DNA from: Promethearchaeota archaeon
Lineage (GTDB): Archaea; Asgardarchaeota; Lokiarchaeia; Sigynarchaeales; SOKP01
DNA length: 5,644 nt
Reading direction: 5' to 3'
NCBI GenBank assembly: GCA_019894655.1
Contig: JAGXNZ010000359.1
Coordinates: 1 to 5,644, forward strand
The notes beneath the pieces are model-generated. The model was given only the letters and a program-made list of their open reading frames with translations. It did not search any database and had not been told where the DNA came from. Position numbers and translations under genes: made by a program. Positions within the stretch are counted from its first letter, which is position 1, and each line of letters begins with the position of its first letter. Positions 1 to 5,310 of this stretch are shown piece after piece.

Positions 1-1
1 A

Positions 2-2134
2 GGCGACGATTACGAAGGGTTACTCTCTGATCTTGGGAAAGACATGATTAATTTCATTTACTCGAAGTTGTTTGATCCCGATTTCGACCAAAATAAACCC
101 GAAGGAATGCTCGATCAAATAATTTATAGAACAGATTTAATTCAAGAAGCAAGACAATTCTTAAAGTCTACTACATATAATGGATTAGAAATTTTAATTG
201 ACGAGACAATCAATTCCGAAGTTTTGACTTTTCTTCAAGATAAATTCAATAAAGGCGAAAAGTGGACCAAATTAGAGAAGATAATTGCTGACGTCGCATC
301 TTTCTATATGGGTGTTAGGGATAATCTTCCAACCGATGATGAAAGAGCCGAATCAATAAAAAAGAAGTTTAATGAAAATAAACAATCTTATTCTACATTA
401 GAGTTCATAAAAGATTTAATGGACGAACTACAACGACAACCAGAAGTGTTAGCGAAAATAATTCCTTCAAGATTATACCATTTTACACAATCTGATTTAT
501 CCCAGTTTTGGAAAGGAAAAAAAGCATTTCTTACTAGCGCCCTATATAGAAAAAGGCATCTAAATCCAAATTTTGAATTTAGTGAAATAAATATGAATTT
601 CCTTAAGACAAAGTCTAAGGAGAGGTTTGAAGCAAAATCGTTAGGTCTATTAGAGATAATTAGACAATATAACGAACGTGAGTTGGATGTGTTTGAGTTT
701 GCTGATAAGTTTAAAAATGAATTGGGAAGGATATCAAGTCAGATTAAAGTAACCAATAACGAGTTAAGCGCTTATTTTGGAATGTACGATGGTTACATCT
801 CAGAGGTTATCTCAAAAATAGAGAATTCTGACGATGCTAATTTTGATCCAACTTTTAAATTTAGTAGAGAGGTGTTAAGATCTTTAGTTGGTAATTTGGA
901 GGTAGATAAATATTCTTTTAGAAATATTTTAGAGATTGTTAAAAAATATAATTCCTTAAACCCCGATTTGAAAGATTATAGTAAGCAACAATATACTATT
1001 ACAAATCCTCACTTCTTTTCAGATGTAATTAAAAATAATGATGCTAGTTATTGGTTTGGTTTCTTTAGTGCTGATGGGTGGGTATCACAGGAAGAACATA
1101 GGATTGGAATAGAGCTTAATAGGAAAGATGTTAAAGAGCTTAAGAAATTCGCCGATTTAATTGGATTTGATGAAAGTCGTATATCTCCAAGAACTAAATT
1201 CGTGAATTATAGAGGTGAAATTAGAGTTTATGATTCGGACTTTATTGCTTTTGTATGTCGACCTATGGCTCAAGCTTTAAAAAAGGAAGGGATTTACGGT
1301 TCGAAATATGAAAGAAAAAGTGTCCCTAATTTTGTAGAGCAAGCAGTAGATCTAGCAAAGGAAGAGGCAGAAAGAGTGGGGATTCATTGGTCTGAGACGG
1401 AGTATGGAAGGGTTGCTCATGCTTGGCTTCTTGGTTTCTATGACGGCGATGGCAGTTATAGGGGAGGATATTCTGCAGTTATTTATTCTAGTAGTCAAGA
1501 TTTATTACATAATATTAAAGATTTGTTTGAGATTGAAAATGATGTAAATACCAAGGTAAACCCGGGAGATCTTGAAATTTGTTTTAATACTTGGCAGGTT
1601 TCCAAAGGATTTTGGAGTTTGACTCTTGGTCCAGATGTATTTCGTAGAATACTGAAAAGTTATACAGGGAGTATGCAGAGAAAGCGCCCAAAGATTAATT
1701 ATGAATTTGGGGATTTTCCTTTTAGATTAAGTGAATACTACGATCCAGCCTTAATTGAAGAACTAATCAGTCAGGGTATCAAAGTTGACGAGACCAAATT
1801 GATGGCTATAGTTCAAAATCGGGAAAGTCGAATTGTTTGGTTAGAGATGGGAACTGAAAGAAGAGGCCTTACACATATTTTACTTGGTCATAGTGAAGGG
1901 GATAAAAGTTTTAGAAAAATTTTTGGAATATCAGGGGACCCTCAAGTTATCGGCAACTTTATTTTTAATGCTATTAAAAAATATCCGATCCATCTCACGT
2001 ACCCAAGTCGTTACCCTGGTTCTAAGTTCTATGTTTACCAAATTAGGAGAAAAGGTGACATAAATTATATACATGTTCTAGTCGATGAAGAAGGATCTAT
2101 TGTTACGGCATTTCCTTCTATGTACGAAAACTAA
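2..2134 (+). CDS. LAGLIDADG homing-endonuclease-like protein with a C-terminal BECR-type toxin-like domain (5' partial)
   Basis: The frame stays open from the left edge to the first ATG at 44 (upstream residues GDDYEGLLSDLGKD), and no Shine-Dalgarno precedes that ATG, so the protein probably starts outside the window. Residues are numbered from that ATG. Residues 1-330 are charged and mostly helical; about 236-257 (VTNNELSAYFGMYDGYISEV) could be a helix-turn-helix. Two LAGLIDADG motifs follow, WFGFFSADG (337-345) and AWLLGFYDGDG (460-470), with acidic residues D344 and D469 in the metal-binding positions; a single chain with both motifs cuts DNA as a pseudo-dimer. The domain ends near the SMQRKRP segment. 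Residues about 590-696 carry WLEMG (599-603), GLTHILLGH (608-616), YIHVLV (675-680) and TAFPS (688-692), an order resembling BECR-fold toxin RNases; this is family resemblance, not proof. No intein-type C-terminal HN plus C/S/T junction is visible. A possible immunity gene lies 64 bases downstream. Confidence 0.85.
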   Translation, partial: GDDYEGLLSDLGKDMINFIYSKLFDPDFDQNKPEGMLDQIIYRTDLIQEARQFLKSTTYNGLEILIDETINSEVLTFLQDKFNKGEKWTKLEKIIADVASFYMGVRDNLPTDDERAESIKKKFNENKQSYSTLEFIKDLMDELQRQPEVLAKIIPSRLYHFTQSDLSQFWKGKKAFLTSALYRKRHLNPNFEFSEINMNFLKTKSKERFEAKSLGLLEIIRQYNERELDVFEFADKFKNELGRISSQIKVTNNELSAYFGMYDGYISEVISKIENSDDANFDPTFKFSREVLRSLVGNLEVDKYSFRNILEIVKKYNSLNPDLKDYSKQQYTITNPHFFSDVIKNNDASYWFGFFSADGWVSQEEHRIGIELNRKDVKELKKFADLIGFDESRISPRTKFVNYRGEIRVYDSDFIAFVCRPMAQALKKEGIYGSKYERKSVPNFVEQAVDLAKEEAERVGIHWSETEYGRVAHAWLLGFYDGDGSYRGGYSAVIYSSSQDLLHNIKDLFEIENDVNTKVNPGDLEICFNTWQVSKGFWSLTLGPDVFRRILKSYTGSMQRKRPKINYEFGDFPFRLSEYYDPALIEELISQGIKVDETKLMAIVQNRESRIVWLEMGTERRGLTHILLGHSEGDKSFRKIFGISGDPQVIGNFIFNAIKKYPIHLTYPSRYPGSKFYVYQIRRKGDINYIHVLVDEEGSIVTAFPSMYEN
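1811..2131 (+). other. Putative BECR-fold RNase toxin-like domain at the C-terminus of the LAGLIDADG protein
   Basis: These are the last roughly 107 residues of the preceding gene. The order is a WLE-x-G strand, a helix with GLTHILLGH (two histidines five apart, H611 and H616), a helix with NFIFNAIKK, a basic strand, then YIHVLVDEEGSIVTAFPS near the C-terminus. Bacterial polymorphic toxins and phage-associated barnase/EndoU/colicin-like nucleases often end in a comparable unit: an H-I-x(3)-H helix, then strands closing on a small-residue/A-x-P turn. The C-terminal position, where such toxins put the effector, agrees. The assignment comes from pattern memory and could be wrong; a DNA-binding or target-recognition extension of the endonuclease is the main alternative. 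Confidence 0.5.
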
Positions 2135-2155
2135 AATTCTCACAGTCTACTTAAA

Positions 2156-2163
2156 TTTAAATT
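2156..2163 (+). promoter_or_regulatory. Possible TATA-like box upstream of the 180-codon gene
   Basis: TTTAAATT lies just after the end of the LAGLIDADG/toxin-like gene. Transcription starting about 25 bases beyond the box centre would begin near 2184-2187, just before the ATG at 2191 and the TTG at 2199. The same octamer or a one-base variant precedes three other genes here. In such AT-rich DNA a single occurrence is weak evidence, and cotranscription with the upstream gene is equally possible. Confidence 0.3.
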
Positions 2164-2198
2164 AGAATTTTTCTTTTCTTTTATTAATTTATGGTGTT

Positions 2199-2741
2199 TT
2201 GATTTTGAGGGTATTTGTATCAGATATTATCGTTAAAAAAGATAAAGATGGCTATGATTACTATTGGGTAGTTGGAAGGCTTCAGAGCGGTGTAGAAGTT
2301 ATTATCGAGAACCCTTACTTTGATTTTAGGGAATGTATAGGTCGCCACGTTGAAATGCTAATCTCTTTTATGAGGTCTCCCTATTGCGAGCTGGAGAGAG
2401 GAATTCAAAACCAAATTTTTTTATCAAGTAAGTATTATTCAGTAGAGCTCATTGACGAGCTTTTAAGTCAAAATGGGGTCGTTTCAACGGGCAATGAGAG
2501 AGTTATAGTATTGACCGGTGAACTTATTGATTCATATGTTATCCCCGAAAAATGGGTTTCCCTCACTCAGCGAAAATTGTTTCAACTTTTATACAAGAAG
2601 CCATCTGCTCTTAGAACTGAAGATGGGACTTTCCTTCTATACCCCTTTCATTTACGAAAGCGAGTTCCAACTGAGCAAATCCCTCTAAAAGTGACAATGG
2701 CGGGAGGTCTGAATTTAGAAGCTTGGACACCAATCCAATAA
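2199..2741 (+). CDS. Hypothetical protein, candidate immunity/antidote partner of the upstream toxin-like protein
   Basis: I do not recognise this 180-residue protein. It has no signal peptide or membrane segment. The N-terminal 60 residues alternate short beta-like stretches (RVFVSDIIV, YYWVVGRL, EVIIENPYFDF, HVEMLISFM), as in a small beta-barrel of OB type. The C-terminal half has two charged helical stretches and a conserved-looking EDGTFLLYPFHLRKR segment around residues 141-155. It follows the toxin-like gene by 64 bases on the same strand, the usual arrangement for a polymorphic toxin and its cognate immunity protein, which is the only reason for the proposed role. The frame has no ATG near its start: TTG at 2199 is used here and TTG at 2205 is possible. 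An ATG at 2191 would be in frame if the T run at 2197-2200 had one more base. Base composition is somewhat less AT-rich than in genes to the right. Confidence 0.75.
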   Translation: MILRVFVSDIIVKKDKDGYDYYWVVGRLQSGVEVIIENPYFDFRECIGRHVEMLISFMRSPYCELERGIQNQIFLSSKYYSVELIDELLSQNGVVSTGNERVIVLTGELIDSYVIPEKWVSLTQRKLFQLLYKKPSALRTEDGTFLLYPFHLRKRVPTEQIPLKVTMAGGLNLEAWTPIQ

Positions 2742-2833
2742 AGGTCTTTAATGAATAATTACAGAGATAATATGAGAAGCTATGTTTTTATAGATAATTT
2801 AATATATTAATTATTAATACAAAGTATTCGTGA

Positions 2834-2917
2834 GTATTAAAGTCAATCCTGAGAGATAATTCCCTTGATTTAAACGGGCTTGGAATAAAAAAAATTCAAG
2901 ATATTAATGGTCATTAA
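2834..2917 (+). pseudogene. Decayed LRR N-terminal fragment (relic of a second LRR gene)
   Basis: Between in-frame stops at 2831 and 2915 the frame has no start codon, yet its last 22 codons read LRDNSLDLNGLGIKKIQDIN then GH. This lines up without gaps to residues 25-46 of the intact LRR protein 130 bases downstream, which has LDLNALRLKAIKD there. About 10 of 23 positions match, including the LDLN core and the I/D/G positions, and the DNA shares CTTGATTTAAA (2864-2874 and 3036-3046). It looks like the remains of a tandem paralogue or of a partial duplication that brought in the new upstream region. It is short, so coincidence within a biased LRR-like composition cannot be excluded. Confidence 0.45.
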
Positions 2918-2918
2918 A

Positions 2919-2926
2919 TTTAAATT
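2919..2926 (+). promoter_or_regulatory. TATA-like box for a leaderless LRR transcript
   Basis: TTTAAATT starts exactly 30 bases before the ATG at 2949. An archaeal TATA box centred about 26 bases upstream of the transcription start would put that start on or next to the ATG, implying a leaderless mRNA. No Shine-Dalgarno motif lies in the intervening sequence, which agrees. The upstream purine-rich BRE element is not clear. Confidence 0.5.
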
Positions 2927-2948
2927 ATAAAATTCAATCCTATAAATT

Positions 2949-3734
2949 ATGGAATATGTATGCATTAAAAGAAATACTCACTCTCACTCATTTATGAACG
3001 GTAGGAAAGTGTTCGTTGATCTTAAGACTCACTGTCTTGATTTAAATGCTCTTAGACTTAAAGCTATAAAAGATGTTGTTGGACTTGAAAAACTTATCAG
3101 CTTACAACGTCTTGAGCTCCAAGGTAATAAGATTACTAAAATAAATGGTCTTGAGACTCTTAGAAGTCTGCAAGAATTATTTCTCAGTTCAAACAAAATA
3201 AATAAAATAGAAAATTTAGAATCATTAACTAATTTGGAAAGATTAATTTTAGGGGATAACAAGTTATCTCGTATCCAAGGCTTAAATAGTATTGCTAAAT
3301 TACGTGAATTGGACCTCTGTTTAAATAAAATTAACGAGATTGAAGGACTTGATACACTATCAGTCTTAGAGAAGTTAGACCTCAGTATTAATCGAATTAC
3401 TGAGATAAAAGGTTTTGAAAATTTAGCTAATTTACGTGTACTAATTCTCAATAGTAATCAAATTTCTAGTGTTCAAGGATTGGAACATCTTAGTAAACTT
3501 GAATATTTGAATCTCAACTGTAATCCTATTAAATCACTTCAGGGAATCACATGTCTTGTTAACTTAAGGGAGTTATATCTTGATAATTCTAAAGTTACTT
3601 CCATTGTCAATGAGATTGAAGAACTACCAAATTTAAAATTCCTTTCACTTAACAACAGGTATGGATATATTCCATTTGAAGAATTAAAGTATTTAATCGA
3701 AGAGAAGGGAATAAATATATATCCGTTTAAATAA
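2949..3734 (+). CDS. SDS22-type leucine-rich-repeat protein
   Basis: This 261-residue, probably cytoplasmic protein is almost entirely leucine-rich repeats. After about 27 residues of leader and a degenerate first unit (28-49) come seven exact 22-residue repeats (50-203), one 23-residue repeat (204-226), and a C-terminal cap (227-261) with a FEELKYLIEEKG helix. The repeat pattern is LxxLxxLxLxxNxIxxIxGLEx, the SDS22-like class found in eukaryotic protein phosphatase regulators and expanded in Asgard archaea and some bacteria. Such proteins form a curved protein-binding surface; nothing here identifies the partner. There is no signal peptide, membrane segment or fused GTPase domain. The start at 2949 is chosen because of the TATA-like box 30 bases upstream; the ATG at 2994 (residue 16) is an alternative. 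A shorter related fragment lies just upstream, and the activase gene follows after 21 bases. Confidence 0.93.
   Translation: MEYVCIKRNTHSHSFMNGRKVFVDLKTHCLDLNALRLKAIKDVVGLEKLISLQRLELQGNKITKINGLETLRSLQELFLSSNKINKIENLESLTNLERLILGDNKLSRIQGLNSIAKLRELDLCLNKINEIEGLDTLSVLEKLDLSINRITEIKGFENLANLRVLILNSNQISSVQGLEHLSKLEYLNLNCNPIKSLQGITCLVNLRELYLDNSKVTSIVNEIEELPNLKFLSLNNRYGYIPFEELKYLIEEKGINIYPFK
3726..3733 (+). promoter_or_regulatory. TATA-like box for the activase, overlapping the end of the LRR gene
   Basis: TTTAAATA starts exactly 30 bases before the activase ATG at 3756, the same spacing as the box before the LRR gene, and overlaps the last LRR codons and its TAA. No Shine-Dalgarno lies in the 21-base gap. 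The activase may therefore be transcribed on its own as a leaderless mRNA despite sitting in an apparent operon. Part of the match is forced by the coding sequence (FK-stop), which weakens it. Confidence 0.4.
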
Positions 3735-3755
3735 TCTTTTTTCTTTCAAGATATT

Positions 3756-4559
3756 ATGAGTAAAAAATACAAGCTTAAAGGAGATCAAAAATTCATCGGA
3801 ATTGATATTGGGACATCATATGTAAAAGCAGTGATTATAAATGATATTAAAGAGATTATAAGTTCCTTTATTACGCGAACTGGTACATCTATTGTTAATT
3901 CAAGCAAACTTGCTTTTGAAAATGTAATATCAAACGCAAAGTTATCTAAATCTGCAATTAAGCATATTACCGTGACAGGATTTGGAAAAGATAAAATAAT
4001 TTTTGCGGATAGCAATAAAACTGAAATTAGTTGCCATGCAAAGGGTGCTTATCACTATTTTCCTAAGAAGATTACAGTTATCGATATAGGAGGACAAGAC
4101 ACTAAAGTTATTAAACTTGATGATAAGGGAAAAATAATAAGGTTTAAAATGAATAGAAAGTGTGCAGCGGGTACAGGGGCATTTATTGAGGAAATTGCTT
4201 ATCGACTTGATATCCCTCTTAAAGAACTGAATAATTTAGCGACCGAATCCACAAAGAATGTTCCTCTTGCGAGTTATTGCACTGTTTTTGCAAAAACAGA
4301 AATCATAACCCGTATTAAGGAAGGTGAAAAAGTTGAGGATTTAATAAAGAGTGCATTTGATTCTGTAATAAGGAGAATTATTGAGATGTCTGAATTAGAG
4401 GGCAATCTCGTGCTTACCGGTGGACTGATAGCTTATAATAGCATAATTGGGGAAATTTTAAAAAAAGAAATAAGAACAGAAATTTTAATTCCTCCTAATC
4501 CTCAACTAATAGGAGCTATTGGAGCTGCATTATTTGCTATAGAAAAGTATAATTTATAA
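3756..4559 (+). CDS. 2-hydroxyacyl-CoA dehydratase / benzoyl-CoA reductase-type ATPase activase (BadF/BadG/BcrA/BcrD family)
   Basis: This 267-residue protein has the length of the archerase HgdC (component A of 2-hydroxyglutaryl-CoA dehydratase). That family uses ATP hydrolysis in an ASKHA fold to push a low-potential electron into a dehydratase or reductase, and a homodimer holds one bridging [4Fe-4S] cluster. Visible motifs are phosphate-1 FIGIDIGTSYVKA (13-25), phosphate-2 VIDIGGQDTK (108-117), CAAGTGAF (136-143), ASYCTVFAKTE (172-182) and adenosine-site LTGG (220-223). The cluster cysteines are C136 and C175, 39 residues apart, as I recall for C127 and C166 of the Acidaminococcus enzyme, so it looks functional. 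The fold ends with PPNPQLIGAIGAALFA, typical of the family. The substrate cannot be read: no HgdA/HgdB or Bcr subunits lie in the window. It sits 21 bases after the LRR gene with no visible Shine-Dalgarno. Confidence 0.93.
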   Translation: MSKKYKLKGDQKFIGIDIGTSYVKAVIINDIKEIISSFITRTGTSIVNSSKLAFENVISNAKLSKSAIKHITVTGFGKDKIIFADSNKTEISCHAKGAYHYFPKKITVIDIGGQDTKVIKLDDKGKIIRFKMNRKCAAGTGAFIEEIAYRLDIPLKELNNLATESTKNVPLASYCTVFAKTEIITRIKEGEKVEDLIKSAFDSVIRRIIEMSELEGNLVLTGGLIAYNSIIGEILKKEIRTEILIPPNPQLIGAIGAALFAIEKYNL

Positions 4560-4621
4560 GGAAATTAACTGATAAAACAGAATGAAGGATAAGTTAATGA
4601 AAATTAGCTTAGTAAAAATAC

Positions 4622-4629
4622 TTTAAATT
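4622..4629 (+). promoter_or_regulatory. TATA-like box for the small cysteine-rich gene
   Basis: TTTAAATT, preceded by AAATAC (a plausible BRE-like purine-rich lead), begins 28 bases before the ATG at 4650. It sits in a non-coding gap, so coding constraint does not explain it. The spacing predicts transcription starting at or within a base or two of the ATG, a leaderless mRNA. Confidence 0.5.
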
Positions 4630-4649
4630 TATGTAGAGTTGTAATTAAA

Positions 4650-4823
4650 ATGCCAAATAAAGAAATAATTTGTGATAACTGCGGAGAAAATCCTAACGAT
4701 CATATATATGATTGTTATGAGTGTAGAAATGAAATTTGCGATAATTGCGCTAATATTTGCGATAATTGTGATGAAAGTTTCTGTGATGGTTGTTATCGTG
4801 ATCACAAAAAAGCCTGTAAATAA
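4650..4823 (+). CDS. Small cysteine-rich zinc-binding protein (treble-clef/B-box-like)
   Basis: ATG at 4650 to TAA at 4821 encodes 57 residues, 11 of them cysteine. There are five C-x2-C pairs (C8/C11, C22/C25, C30/C33, C37/C40, C45/C48) plus H18, H52 and C56, enough to bind two zinc ions, perhaps in a cross-brace as in ZZ, B-box or RING-like fingers. The near-repeat ICDNC occurs three times (7-11, 29-33, 36-40), suggesting growth by internal duplication of a knuckle. The end, CDGCYRDHKKAC, resembles the C/H end of B-box and ZZ fingers. Such stand-alone fingers usually mediate protein or nucleic-acid binding; the partner is unknown. The ordered cysteine spacing and the TATA-like box 28 bases upstream support a real gene. 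The opposite-strand frame over this region (4629-4898) is a shadow made of hydrophobic anticodon readings. Confidence 0.8.
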   Translation: MPNKEIICDNCGENPNDHIYDCYECRNEICDNCANICDNCDESFCDGCYRDHKKACK

Positions 4824-4826
4824 ATG

Positions 4827-4856
4827 AGAGGGAGTCACATCCTCTTCATCTTTTTT
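4827..4856 (+). terminator. Possible terminator between convergent genes
   Basis: AGAGG (4827-4831) pairs with CCTCT (4841-4845) around a 9-base loop, with six T residues at 4851-4856, three bases past the TAA of the small zinc-binding gene. A second pairing, CTCTTC (4842-4847) with GAAGAG (4865-4870), brackets the T run. Archaeal termination depends mainly on the U tract, so the T6 may matter more than the weak stems. Confidence 0.4.
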
Positions 4857-4875
4857 CCGAATGAGAAGAGAATTT

Positions 4876-5310
4876 TTAGTTGATTTTGTTTCTATCAATT
4901 ACTTTTAGTTCCATTACAATGTTTCCCCAACCACCACACCTTAAACCTATATCAAAGCAGCTAGCCCTCTTGAAACGCATTTCATTTGGATCTACTCCAG
5001 CATATATTAATTCTAGTGCAGAATGAATTAGGGTATTTAAGACAGATAACGCATAAATACAAATCTTTTTTGGTGATAATTTAGTAAGAAGATTACCAGT
5101 CCCGTCAAAATAAAACTTATCACCTACTTTATGTTGAGTATTACAGCCATGTGATTCTAATACTTCAATTATGATGGTTTTATTCAATAGGGGAATTGAT
5201 TTTGAGAGAATTTCTAAATTATTTGGATTCTTGAGAAAAATTTCTAAATCTTCATCATTATAATCCAGTCGTTCCTTAATTTCATTCTTCATATCTTCAC
5301 TTATATTCAT
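4876..5310 (-). CDS. TIGR04076-family-like protein of unknown function
   Basis: The protein is 144 residues (ATG at 5310, TAA at 4876); a second methionine is residue 7. The first 50 residues are acidic and helical, as in a small N-terminal helical extension. The C-terminal part has HKVGDKFYFDG (60-70), then ICIYALSVL (83-91), then AGVDPNEMRF (104-113) and CFDIGLRCGGWGNIVMEL (118-135). This order (H-K-x-G-D, an internal C followed by A-L, a late C) resembles the uncharacterised TIGR04076 family. C56, H60, C84, C118 and C125 could be ligand residues; no metal is known to me. I recall related proteins beside 2-hydroxyacyl-CoA dehydratase or benzoyl-CoA reductase genes in anaerobes, which would fit the activase nearby, but that is memory and needs a neighbourhood check. 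No signal peptide or membrane segment is visible. It faces the small zinc-binding gene tail to tail. Confidence 0.82.
   Translation of the reverse strand: MNISEDMKNEIKERLDYNDEDLEIFLKNPNNLEILSKSIPLLNKTIIIEVLESHGCNTQHKVGDKFYFDGTGNLLTKLSPKKICIYALSVLNTLIHSALELIYAGVDPNEMRFKRASCFDIGLRCGGWGNIVMELKVIDRNKIN

Noticed and set aside
44..2134. Intein (Hint plus LAGLIDADG) interpretation
   Set aside because: After the second LAGLIDADG motif there is no C-terminal intein block ending in HN followed by C, S or T, and no N-terminal splice block ahead of the first motif in the visible sequence; more than 330 residues of other sequence come first.
2750..2809. Small ORF of about 19 codons beginning MNNYRDNM
   Set aside because: Too short, no TATA box or ribosome-binding site at useful distance and no recognisable motif.
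2794..2816. AT palindrome around TAATATATTA in the spacer before the LRR gene
   Set aside because: Made only of A and T with imperfect arms; not distinguishable from composition, and no T run or gene spacing gives it a role.
3029..3451. 140-codon frame on the minus strand
   Set aside because: It lies wholly inside the LRR gene and its serine/leucine-rich translation is the reverse reading of the 66-base repeats.
3785..4015. 76-codon frame on the minus strand
   Set aside because: Antisense to the conserved N-terminal part of the activase, with no promoter or recognisable motif.
4629..4898. 89-codon isoleucine/threonine-rich minus-strand frame, looking like a membrane peptide
   Set aside because: It is the antisense of the cysteine-rich gene (repeated ATT/GCA/ATC anticodon readings) and overlaps the end of the TIGR04076-like gene; the plus-strand reading has ordered C-x2-C pairs.
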